The translations under genes were made by a program, and so were the position numbers. The notes below the pieces were generated by a model. That model searched no databases. It was not told where the DNA came from and saw only the letters and a program-made list of their open reading frames with translations. Source: Streptomyces sp. DI166 (GTDB taxonomy: Bacteria > Actinomycetota > Actinomycetes > Streptomycetales > Streptomycetaceae). Taken from it: DNA of 64,000 nucleotides. Shown piece by piece: positions 51,379 to 59,991 of the stretch (position 1 is its first letter; each line of letters starts with the position of its first letter). The stretch is taken from the NCBI RefSeq assembly GCF_900091315.1, contig NZ_FLSP01000031.1, forward strand, positions 1-64,000, given 5' to 3'.

Positions 51379-52460
51379 TTCTCACCTGCCGCTTCGTTGT
51401 TGACGTACGGGGGCGTGGACCGGTCGTCCCAGCTGTCGACCATGTACCGGCCGGACTCGTGGTGGAACCAGTAGACGGTGCTGAACCAGTTCCGCATATT
51501 GCAGACGCAGGCCCGTACGGCGGCACTCAGTTCCTTTCCCCGCACAGTGCCGTCGGCGAGATCGTCGGCGAATCGGAGGGCGGCGCGTTCGGCGACCTGG
51601 AATTCGGATATGCATTCCTCGATCCGGCGCCGTACTTCCGTCACCGATTCCTCCAGGGTCAGCCCCTCGTGTTTGATGAGGCTGATTCCCAGATTGTGGA
51701 CCTCGTCGCCCGCCAATTCCTTCGGCAGCGAGCAGAGGTCGTTGTACCAGGCGGCGAATTCCTGACTGAGCAGCGCCGCCCGCCGATATGCCGGGTGTTT
51801 CCGTACCGAGTCCGGCAGTTCACATCCGGCGCTCGGCTCCAGCAGATCGGTCCAGATCCAGTGGGCGAAGGTGAGGCGGCGCAGCGCCAGGTATTCCTCG
51901 ACGGTGGGGATGACACCATGGGTGCGGTTGTGGAATTCCCGGTCGTACGCCTCGATCACCGCGTGGAAGTGCCGGGCGAACCGGGCGTTCCAACTCTCGG
52001 GCAGGAACCCGTACAGCCGCAGCACGCTGTCCGCGAACCCGCCCACCAGCGGGTCCTCGTGGCGCAGGTGGTCCCCGGGGGAGTCCAGTGCCGCGTGCAA
52101 GCGGAACCTCAGCCGCCGCCAGGCCGACGGGCGGCGGTGGACGATGTCGCGGTCGTGCCGGTCGTCCCAGACGAAGAACCACGCACTGTAGTCGGCAATC
52201 GCCTGGAGGACGTCGTCGGGGGCGCCGATGTAGTAGCCCGCCATGAGGTCGGTGTAGCAAAGTCCGTCGGCATATTCCTTCACCTTGTCCGCCGGCATGA
52301 GCCGCTTTTCGAGCAGCCAGGCGCGTGTCTTCTCCTGAAGCCGGGGCCAATACGGATGGAGTTGCCGGGGAAACGCCGCCTCGATCACGGGAAGGGAGAG
52401 CGATGGTGGGACCGCGACCGCAGTCGGCGTGGATGTGGTGCCGTGTGGGAATGCATGCAC
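51375..52460 (-). CDS. cyc1: Epi-isozizaene synthase
   Basis: This is a 361-residue class I terpene synthase that converts farnesyl diphosphate to epi-isozizaene. The Asp-rich motif is FFVWDDRHDRDIVH (about residue 99) and the NSE motif is WYNDLCSLPKE (about 240). It ends WFHHESGRYMVDSWDDRS. The length and sequence match the S. coelicolor enzyme, including the start VHAFPHG. The GTG 52460 is supported by GAGAGGGG upstream. The CYP170 gene follows with an ATGA overlap. Product identity is inferred from the homologue. Confidence 0.95.
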   Translation of the reverse strand: MHAFPHGTTSTPTAVAVPPSLSLPVIEAAFPRQLHPYWPRLQEKTRAWLLEKRLMPADKVKEYADGLCYTDLMAGYYIGAPDDVLQAIADYSAWFFVWDDRHDRDIVHRRPSAWRRLRFRLHAALDSPGDHLRHEDPLVGGFADSVLRLYGFLPESWNARFARHFHAVIEAYDREFHNRTHGVIPTVEEYLALRRLTFAHWIWTDLLEPSAGCELPDSVRKHPAYRRAALLSQEFAAWYNDLCSLPKELAGDEVHNLGISLIKHEGLTLEESVTEVRRRIEECISEFQVAERAALRFADDLADGTVRGKELSAAVRACVCNMRNWFSTVYWFHHESGRYMVDSWDDRSTPPYVNNEAAGEK

Positions 52461-52677
52461 GAACAAGCCCCTCTCAGCCGCCAGTTGCGCACACCCCTCC
52501 CGCCGTGCCGGGCGTGCGCCGTTGCGTATCCCCGCACTTCCCATTCAGCACTACAACTGACCGGTCTGGGAACGGATTTGCTCCATTCACTACCCCACGA
52601 TGCCGAGAATCTCCCCTTGTGTGACTGAATATGGGGCACTAGAAGGCAATGGGATCGAACACCTGACGGACGTACGA

Positions 52678-52717
52678 ACGGCGCCTGTTCCGGAAGTGGT
52701 TCCTGAACAGGCGCCGT
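52678..52717 (-). terminator. Terminator after def
   Basis: ACGGCGCCTGTTC (52678-52690) pairs perfectly with its complement at 52705-52717. The loop carries an inner GGAA/TTCC stem. It lies 21 bases past the def stop. Confidence 0.8.
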
Positions 52718-52738
52718 GCGCCTGGGACTTGGGAGACG

Positions 52739-53389
52739 TCAGTCGTTCGCCACGACCGGGTAGCGGGGCTCGTTCTCGGCCATCTGACGCAGCGCGTCCT
52801 TGCGCTCCCGCTTGGAGAGCCGGTCGATGTACAGGTAGCCGTACAGATGGTCGGTCTCGTGCTGCAAACACCGCGCGAAGTAGCCGGTGCCGCGGACCTT
52901 GATCGGGTTGCCCTTCTCGTCCTGGCCGGTGACCTCGGCGTAGTCGGGCCGGGCGAGCGAGGCGTACGCGGTCGGCACCGACAGGCAGCCCTCGTTGCTG
53001 TCGTCCAGCCGGCGCTTGTCCGCGGGCAGCTCCACCAGCTCGGGGTTGCACACCACACCGACGTGGCGCACGCCCTGGTCGTCCTGGCAGTCGTAGACGA
53101 AGACCTTCAGGTCCACGCCGATCTGGTTGGCGGCCAGGCCCACGCCCTCAGCGGTGCGCTGCGAGGCGAACATGTCCGCCACCAGCTGCTCCAGCTCCTC
53201 GCCGAACTCCGTGACGTCCTTGCACTCCTTGTGGAGCACCGGGTTGCCGACGACGGTGATGGGCCGCGAGGTACCGCGCTCACGCCAGGCGTTCTCGCGC
53301 TCCTCGGTCTCCTCGGTGTCGATGACGAAGCCCTCGTCGTCCACGGGGAGCACGCCCGCGTGCTGCTGATCGGTGTCCTGCTGCGCCAT
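52739..53389 (-). CDS. def: Peptide deformylase
   Basis: This is a 216-residue metal hydrolase that removes the formyl group from new proteins. The three motifs are GVGLAANQIG, EGCLSVP and QHETDHLYG (HExxH-type metal site). An amino extension of about 40 residues (MAQQDTDQQHAGVLPVDDEG) is longer than in the E. coli enzyme and is usual for one actinobacterial group. The start is ATG 53389. It is separated from the terpene genes by a terminator. Confidence 0.95.
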   Translation of the reverse strand: MAQQDTDQQHAGVLPVDDEGFVIDTEETEERENAWRERGTSRPITVVGNPVLHKECKDVTEFGEELEQLVADMFASQRTAEGVGLAANQIGVDLKVFVYDCQDDQGVRHVGVVCNPELVELPADKRRLDDSNEGCLSVPTAYASLARPDYAEVTGQDEKGNPIKVRGTGYFARCLQHETDHLYGYLYIDRLSKRERKDALRQMAENEPRYPVVAND

Positions 53390-53451
53390 GACCGACGTAC
53401 GCCTTCCTGAAAACCAAGTGAGTTCTGCGAATACAGGGTAAAGGGGAGGGC

Positions 53452-54432
53452 TCAGCAGACCTCTTCCAAGTCCCGCCAGTCCCTCGAATCGGGCGAGTCC
53501 GCCACCCAGCCGTCCAGCAGCCCCCGGACCAGCGAGGCCGGCGCGGCCACTCCGCACTCCCGCTCCGGGACCCACAACTGCCCGTCCGTGCGGTGCCCGA
53601 GCGGGCCGGGGTGGCCCGGCTCGCTGTGGTCGTGCGGGTCCAGGTGCTCCTCGTCGCCCTCGTCGGAGGGCATCCGGGACTCCGAGCAGGTCCGGCACAG
53701 CAGCCGTACCGAGGAGGACCAGTCCTCCGCCGCGAACCCGGCGTCCGCCGCGAGCCGCTCCAGCGCGTCCCGGTCCGCCTCGGTGGCCGCCTCCAGCAGC
53801 ACCACCCAGGTCGGCACCGGCGAGGGCGCCCACAGCTCGATCTCGTCGAAGACGGGGTACGCGTGCCCGGCCGCGGTGGTCCGCTCGCCGTGCGGGACGC
53901 CGTCGTGCAGTACGACCTCGCCCCAGCGCCGCCCGGACGACGGCAGCGGGATGGACAGCACCTCGATCCGCGCCGGGTCCAGCCTGCGGCCCCACACCAC
54001 CTCGGCCTCCCCCTCCGGGGACAGCCGTACGGCGGCGCTGCCGAGGTCCATGCCGACGGGTTCCCCGGAGTCGGTGGCGCCGCCCGGCACCCGCAGCCCG
54101 TAGGCCTGCCAGGCCCGCCGGGCCAGCGGCCAGTCCTGCAGCGCGGTGGCCGCGATACCGACGTTCCACCAGTCGGGCGCCCCGGTCTCCCGGTCGAGCA
54201 GCGCCACGGCCCGCAGGCCCGCCGCCCGCGCCTGCTCCCAGTCGTGCCGGAACTTGTGCAGCAGGGCGAGGTTGAACCAGGACTCGGACAGCCAGGGCTC
54301 CAGGTCGGCGGCGCGGGTGAGGAGCGCGCCCGCGTCCTCGTACCGGCCGTCGCCGATCAGCGTGAACGCGCGGTCGGTCGCCTTCCGCCAGGAGGCGGAG
54401 GGCCGGTGCCGTCCCTTGCCGAAGATCCTCAC
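53452..54432 (-). CDS. Tetratricopeptide-repeat-containing conserved protein
   Basis: This is about 326 residues (GTG 54432) or 364 (ATG 54546). The conserved start MRIFGKGRHRPSASWRKATD-like favours the shorter form; the upstream part is Arg-rich. An amino TPR-like segment (GDGRYEDAGALLTRAADLEPWLSESWFNLALLH) is followed by a unique domain (PVFDEIELWAPSPVPTWVVLLEAA). A Cys pair (LLCRTCSES) and an acidic His-rich stretch lie near the end. The function is unknown. It follows the HD gene with little or no gap, so it is likely in that operon. Confidence 0.7.
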   Translation of the reverse strand: MRIFGKGRHRPSASWRKATDRAFTLIGDGRYEDAGALLTRAADLEPWLSESWFNLALLHKFRHDWEQARAAGLRAVALLDRETGAPDWWNVGIAATALQDWPLARRAWQAYGLRVPGGATDSGEPVGMDLGSAAVRLSPEGEAEVVWGRRLDPARIEVLSIPLPSSGRRWGEVVLHDGVPHGERTTAAGHAYPVFDEIELWAPSPVPTWVVLLEAATEADRDALERLAADAGFAAEDWSSSVRLLCRTCSESRMPSDEGDEEHLDPHDHSEPGHPGPLGHRTDGQLWVPERECGVAAPASLVRGLLDGWVADSPDSRDWRDLEEVC

Positions 54433-54538
54433 GATTCCCGCCTGCCAGTTCCGAGGAGTGGGCCGGCTGTGCCCCCGGGACAGCCTCTTGGAGACCCTCT
54501 CCCTCGCATCCAACCACGGACCGCTGGAGAGGCGCTCA

Positions 54539-55816
54539 TTACCCATGGGTTACCCCGCCCGACCCAAGGTCAGACAGTCCCTTGACAGCTCCCTGCCCGA
54601 GCCGTTGCGCACCGCCCCGGTCGTTCAGCAGCACCCGTGCCAGCGCCTCCACGACCTCCGGAGCGTACTCGTCCGCCGTGCCCAGACGCAGCTCCTCCAG
54701 CGCCTTCAGGGACCCCCCGGGCCCCGCTCCCCGCGCCTTCTCCTCGTAGGCGTTGACCGCCCGGACGATCCGCGCGGCCGGCGGCTGTTCCGGGCAGGGG
54801 TCGGCCTGCCGCTCGACGATCACGGCGACCGAGCCGTCCACCCCGGTCTGCCGGACCACGGCGCCCCCGAGCAGGGCGATCCGGCGCTGTTCGGCGGCGG
54901 GCAGACCGGCGGTGGCCCCGGCCGGGACCGGGTCGAGGAGGCTGAGCTGTCCGATGTCGTGCATCAGGGCGGCGTACTCCAGCACGGTCAGTTCGTCCCC
55001 GGACAGCCCCAGGTCGCGGCCCACGGCGACGCTGAGCGCGGCGACACGGCGGGCGTGCCCGGCCGGGGTGTACCCGGCGACCTCGGTGGCGCGGGCCAGG
55101 GAGGCGATGGTCTGCCGGTAGGTGGCGCGGACGGCGGCGTACCGGCGGAAGGAGAGCTGGGTGAGCAGCAGGGGCAGGCAGAACACGGGCAGCGCCCACA
55201 GGCCGACGACGGCCACCGCGAGCGCCATCACGGCGCCGGTGGCGCAGACCGCCGAGCCGATGCCGAGCAGGCCGCGCAGTTCGTCCCGGAGCAGGGGCGC
55301 GAAGGGCCAGCCGGTGCGGGAGTGGGCGAGCGCGGCGGAGAGCACCGCGTCGCACAGGGAGGTGAGGGTGAGCAGGGCGACGATCAGCAGGGCGTAGGCG
55401 GCGCCGCCGAAGTCGTCGAACACGCCCCGGCTGTACAGGGGTTGGAAGCAGCAGGCGGCGAAGCCGACGGTGAGCACCCGGCGGGCCAGGTGGTCGCGGG
55501 CCCGTGTGGCGTGCCGGGCGCCGCCGAGCAGCGCGGCGGCGAAGACGACGGCGACGACCTGGAGGGCGCCGTGGTGGCTGGGCTGCCCGGCGTGCGTGCC
55601 GAGGAGGGCGTACGCCAGCGCCCCGGCGGCGCCGAGCGGTGCCGCTTCCCGGGCGGGGGCGCCGGTCCAGCGGGTGAACTCGCCGAGCGCGATGAGCGCG
55701 CCGAACGCCAGCGCGACGGGACGTTCCGCCAGACCGTGCCGGAGGGTGTCGAGGAGAGCGACGGCGACCAGCAGGGCGGCGCTGCCGTGGATGAGGGGCC
55801 GTGACCGGCGGCTCAC
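54539..55816 (-). CDS. Membrane HD-domain protein, degenerate HD partner of the HD-GYP protein
   Basis: This is a 425-residue protein. Several membrane helices occupy residues 1-230 (LIHGSAALLVAVALLDTL, VAVVGLWALPVFCLPLLLTQL). The HD domain (about 250-400) has TPAGHARRVAALSVAVG and ALMHDIGQLSLL. The usual HDxGK reads HDIGQ, and the second-half GYP motif is missing. So it may be inactive or regulatory. The GTG 55816 overlaps the upstream HD-GYP stop as GTGA. It is co-translated with that gene. Confidence 0.82.
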   Translation of the reverse strand: MSRRSRPLIHGSAALLVAVALLDTLRHGLAERPVALAFGALIALGEFTRWTGAPAREAAPLGAAGALAYALLGTHAGQPSHHGALQVVAVVFAAALLGGARHATRARDHLARRVLTVGFAACCFQPLYSRGVFDDFGGAAYALLIVALLTLTSLCDAVLSAALAHSRTGWPFAPLLRDELRGLLGIGSAVCATGAVMALAVAVVGLWALPVFCLPLLLTQLSFRRYAAVRATYRQTIASLARATEVAGYTPAGHARRVAALSVAVGRDLGLSGDELTVLEYAALMHDIGQLSLLDPVPAGATAGLPAAEQRRIALLGGAVVRQTGVDGSVAVIVERQADPCPEQPPAARIVRAVNAYEEKARGAGPGGSLKALEELRLGTADEYAPEVVEALARVLLNDRGGAQRLGQGAVKGLSDLGSGGVTHG

Positions 55817-57090
55817 CGCTGGACCACCGTGGACCGGGGCCTGGGCGGGCGCGGCGCCTCCGCGGTGACGGCGGGGTGCCAGCCGTTCCGGGCGACGGAT
55901 CTGACCAGCGCCTGGACCATCCGCGGGTCGAAGTGCGTGCCCGCGCACCGCTCCAGCTCCGCCAGCGCCACCGGGACCGGCCGGGCCCTGCTGTAGGAGC
56001 GGTTGGAGGTCATCGCGTCGAAGGCGTCGGCGACGGCGACGACCCGCGCCGACTCCGGGATCTGGGCGCCGACCAGTCCGTACGGGTACCCGCTGCCGTC
56101 CAGCCGCTCGTGGTGGTGCAGTACGGCCCCCCTGGCCTCGCCGAGGAAGGAGATGCCGCGGACCATCTCGTGGCCGTACTCCGGGTGGAGTTCGATGATC
56201 CGGCGTTCCTCGGGGGTGAGGGGTCCGTCCTTGCGCAGCAGCCGGGTGGGCACCCCGAGTTTGCCCACGTCGTGCAGGATGCCCGCGAACCGCAGCACCT
56301 CGACGCGCTCGGCGTCCATGCCCAGTTCCCGGGCGATCATCATGGACGCCTGTCCGACCCGCTCGCTGTGGCCGCGGGTGTAGCCGTCCTTGATGTCGAC
56401 GGCCTGCACCAGCGCCCGGATGGTCGCCTGGTGGGCCGCCCGCTCCCGGTGCACCTGGGCGAAGACCCACCAGGAGACACCCATCGGCAGCAGGACGAGC
56501 AGCGCGGCGACGGGGCCGTACGGGCTGCGCCACAGGACGGCCATCATCAGTCCGGCGAGACCGTGCACGGCGATCGGGGCGAGGGAGCGCAGGAAGAGCC
56601 CGCGCCAGGCGCGCCGGGCGGGCACCCGCTCGGCGACGACGAGGATGGAGCCGTCGAGGACGGTGAGCACCAGGCAGAAGGCCAGCACGGCGGCCCCGGC
56701 GGGCAGCAGGGCGTAAGGGAAGTCGGGGGCGACGACCGCGTCCCGGCCGCCCAGCGCCCAGTGGACCCGGGCGGCGGCCCAGACGGCGAGCGCCAACTGG
56801 GCGGCCCGCCACAGCCGTCGGACGCCCGCGCCCTGGGAGAGCAGTGCTCCGGGCACCGCGACCAGGGCCGCGGCGGGCGGGGGCAGCAGGAAGGCGCCGG
56901 CCAGCAGGACCGGGTAGAAGGTGCCGGCGAAGCGGCGGCGGGCGATCTGCTCGCATCCGGCGTACAGCGCGGCCAGGAGGGCGAGGGCCCACCAGGGCGT
57001 ACGGACGGCCGGAAGCGGAAGCAGGCAGAGCAGGGCGCCGAGGGCGGCACAGGCCACGTACACACGTGCCCGTACGGGAATGCCCTCCAT
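55813..57090 (-). CDS. Membrane HD-GYP phosphodiesterase
   Basis: This is a 425-residue protein. About seven membrane helices precede residue 220 (VAALLVLLPMGVSWWVFAQV). The full HD-GYP domain follows (DIKDGYTRGHSERVGQASMM, RFAGILHDVGKLGVP, HHHERLDGSGYPYGL, VADAFDAMTSNRSY). These proteins cleave cyclic dinucleotides in other bacteria; c-di-GMP controls development in Streptomyces. The start is ATG 57090. It is the first of a coupled pair with the degenerate HD gene downstream. Confidence 0.9.
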   Translation of the reverse strand: MEGIPVRARVYVACAALGALLCLLPLPAVRTPWWALALLAALYAGCEQIARRRFAGTFYPVLLAGAFLLPPPAAALVAVPGALLSQGAGVRRLWRAAQLALAVWAAARVHWALGGRDAVVAPDFPYALLPAGAAVLAFCLVLTVLDGSILVVAERVPARRAWRGLFLRSLAPIAVHGLAGLMMAVLWRSPYGPVAALLVLLPMGVSWWVFAQVHRERAAHQATIRALVQAVDIKDGYTRGHSERVGQASMMIARELGMDAERVEVLRFAGILHDVGKLGVPTRLLRKDGPLTPEERRIIELHPEYGHEMVRGISFLGEARGAVLHHHERLDGSGYPYGLVGAQIPESARVVAVADAFDAMTSNRSYSRARPVPVALAELERCAGTHFDPRMVQALVRSVARNGWHPAVTAEAPRPPRPRSTVVQR

Positions 57091-57162
57091 CTGCCCCTCC
57101 CCTGACCATGCCTGTCCAGGCTGATCGGAGCCTAGGACGGCCAGGGGGAGGCGGCGGGCTTA

Positions 57163-57190
57163 TCACCCGCCGATTAGCACGTTCGGGTGA
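57163..57190 (-). terminator. Possible terminator of sigR-rsrA
   Basis: TCACCCG (57163-57169) pairs with CGGGTGA (57184-57190) across a 14-base loop, 26 bases past the rsrA stop. The stem is short. Confidence 0.4.
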
Positions 57191-57215
57191 CGACGGCCCT
57201 GCTGGGCACCGGAGT

Positions 57216-57514
57216 TCAGGACTCCTGCGGCGTGGCCGTGACGTCGTGCTCGGGGACGGCCTGTCCGGAGCGGATCAGATCGAGCCGCCCCAGCACCTTC
57301 GAGCGCAGGTCGCTGGGCACGTCGTCATGCCCGCAACACCGCTTGACCAGCTTCTTCACGGCCTCTTCCAGGCCGTACTTCTCCAGGCACGGCGAGCACT
57401 CCTGGAAGTGCTGCTTGAACTTGTCACGATCGACGTCCGGCATCTCACTGTCGAGAAACTCGTACAGATGCTCAAGGACCTCACTGCAGTCCGTCTCGTG
57501 CGGCTCTCCGCAGC

Positions 57515-57518
<4 letters not shown>
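57216..57518 (-). CDS. rsrA: Redox-sensing zinc anti-sigma factor RsrA
   Basis: This is a 100-residue anti-sigma factor that holds SigR until thiol oxidation. The zinc/redox residues are in place: Cys11, His37, Cys41 and Cys44 (HFQECSPC). The helical wrap ([14 protein letters not shown]) is typical of the zinc-binding anti-sigma family. Disulfide stress forms a Cys11 disulfide and releases SigR. The start ATG 57518 overlaps the sigR stop as ATGA. Confidence 0.95.
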
Positions 57519-58369
<851 letters not shown>

Positions 58370-58427
58370 GCGGCGGACTTCCTCTCCTACGACGATTGGT
58401 GCTGGTCGGCCAGCGCCTCTGTCCGCC

Positions 58428-58456
58428 ACAACAGCTCCGTGGAGCGAGGCATTCCC
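58428..58456 (-). promoter_or_regulatory. SigR-dependent promoter of sigR (p2)
   Basis: On the minus strand GGGAAT (58456-58451), exactly 18 bases after GGAAT, then GTTGT (58432-58428) match the SigR consensus GGGAAT-N18-GTT. It is 59 bases before the sigma-R-prime ATG (58369), so it drives the long form and positive feedback. Confidence 0.88.
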
Positions 58457-58462
58457 GAAGCT

Positions 58463-59110
58463 TTACCTCAGTGACCCGGTCCACTTCACGACGGCGTCGG
58501 TGATCACGGCCACGGCCTGCTCCTGGGTGAGGTCCGCCCGCTTGGGCACGGCGAAGCCATGATCGCCGTACGGGACCTCGACCAGCTCGTAGGAGCCCTC
58601 CGGGAACTCCCCGGGCCGGCCGAAGGGGTCGTTGCCGCCCTGGACGACGAGGGTGGGCACCCCGGTCCCGAGCAGTTCCTGCGCACGGGACTTCTCCGGC
58701 TTGCCCGGTGGGTGCAGCGGGAAGCTGAGGGCGAGGACGGCACGGGCACCCAGCTCGGTGGCGGTACGGCAGGCGACGCGGGCCCCGGCGCTGCGTCCGC
58801 CGGAGATCACCGGCAGGCCGGGCTTCGTCAGCGCGGGCCACAGACCCCGCCAGCCGGTGTCCAGGGTCTTCGGGGCGGGGGCGACCTTCTTCCCGGCCAC
58901 CCGCCAGGGCTGCTCCACCAGGGCGACGGTCACCCCGTGCCCGGGCAGGACCTGCGCCAGCGCCCGGAGGTCGCGGGCCTCGATACCGCCGCCCGCGCCA
59001 TGGCTGACGGCGAGCACAAGGCGGGGCTTCTTCGCGCGGTGCCAGGTGATGCGGGCGTCGCCCGCGTCGGTGGTGATGATCTCGGTGGTCGCTTCAGACT
59101 CGGTGGTCAC
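58463..59110 (-). CDS. Alpha/beta-hydrolase (dienelactone-hydrolase-like)
   Basis: This is a 215-residue alpha/beta hydrolase. The nucleophile Ser lies in GGRSAGARVAC and the His in VPYGDHGFAVP. VLAVSHGAGGGIEARDLRAL forms the oxyanion region. The family is a common KANL3/Tex30-like one in Actinobacteria with no known substrate. The start is GTG 59110, 1 base after the SRAP gene stop, so the two are an operon. The gene ends before the sigR promoter. Confidence 0.82.
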   Translation of the reverse strand: MTTESEATTEIITTDAGDARITWHRAKKPRLVLAVSHGAGGGIEARDLRALAQVLPGHGVTVALVEQPWRVAGKKVAPAPKTLDTGWRGLWPALTKPGLPVISGGRSAGARVACRTATELGARAVLALSFPLHPPGKPEKSRAQELLGTGVPTLVVQGGNDPFGRPGEFPEGSYELVEVPYGDHGFAVPKRADLTQEQAVAVITDAVVKWTGSLR

Positions 59111-59111
59111 G

Positions 59112-59927
59112 CTAGAAGAGTGTGCCTTCCTCGGGGCCCGCCAGCTCCTTCAGCAGCTCCGGGCCGTTGTTGCGGACGTTGCTGACGGCGGTGGTCACCG
59201 GGTAGGCGCGCATCAGCCCGGGGGGCGGCGGGGCGAGCAGGTCGCGCAGGTCGTCGGGGTCGGTGCGGGCGGGGTCGAGCCAGGCGTCCCAGCGGTCCGG
59301 GGTGAGCATCAGCGGCATCCGGGGGTGGATGTCGGCGAGGGCGCGCGGGCCGTCCGCGGGGGCCACGGCGAGCGGGCCGGTCTCGGCCTCGGTGGTGATC
59401 ACGGAGCAGGTCACCCACCAGGCCTGCGGGTGGTCGTCGGGCAGGGTGCGGTCCCGCCAGAACTCGTAGAGCCCCGCCATCGCGAAGACCGAGCCGTCGG
59501 CGGGGAGCACGAAGTACGGCTGCTTGCGGGGACGCTTCTTCTTCCCCTCGACCTCCAGCTCGCGCTCGGCGGCGCCGGTGACCCACTCGTAGTAGCCGTC
59601 GGCGGGCAGGATGCAGCGGCGGGCGGCGAAGGCGCGGCGGTAGGACGGCTTCTCGTGGACGGTCTCGGCGCGCGCGTTGATCATCCGGGCGGCGCCCTCG
59701 GGCGTCTTGGACCAGGACGGTACGAGCCCCCACTTGAGCTTGCGCAGCTGCCGTACCGGGCGCTTGTCGTCGGCGTCCTTCAGGGGGCGGTCCAGGACCG
59801 CGTAGACCTCTTTGGTGGGGGCGACGTTGTAGTCGGGCTCCAGGGTCTCCTCGGGCTCCCACTTCTCGATCTCGAAGATCCCCGCGAGGTCCTCGGGCCT
59901 ACGACTCGACGCGTACCGTCCGCACAT
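59112..59927 (-). CDS. SOS-response-associated peptidase (YedK/HMCES fold)
   Basis: This is a 271-residue SRAP protein. Cys2 (MCGRY) is the nucleophile after loss of Met1 and crosslinks to abasic sites in DNA. Other conserved parts are LEPDYNVAPTKEV, MINARAETVHEKPSYRRAF, ILPADGYYEW (catalytic Glu) and IHPRMPLML (catalytic His). The length is normal. The start is ATG 59927. It sits upstream of the hydrolase in a two-gene unit. A role in abasic-site protection is inferred from the family. Confidence 0.93.
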   Translation of the reverse strand: MCGRYASSRRPEDLAGIFEIEKWEPEETLEPDYNVAPTKEVYAVLDRPLKDADDKRPVRQLRKLKWGLVPSWSKTPEGAARMINARAETVHEKPSYRRAFAARRCILPADGYYEWVTGAAERELEVEGKKKRPRKQPYFVLPADGSVFAMAGLYEFWRDRTLPDDHPQAWWVTCSVITTEAETGPLAVAPADGPRALADIHPRMPLMLTPDRWDAWLDPARTDPDDLRDLLAPPPPGLMRAYPVTTAVSNVRNNGPELLKELAGPEEGTLF

Positions 59928-59991
59928 TAGAAGAACAATCCCTCCCGTGTGTGCCCCGTCCACCGGGACACCTACCAGGGTGGCAGACCCG

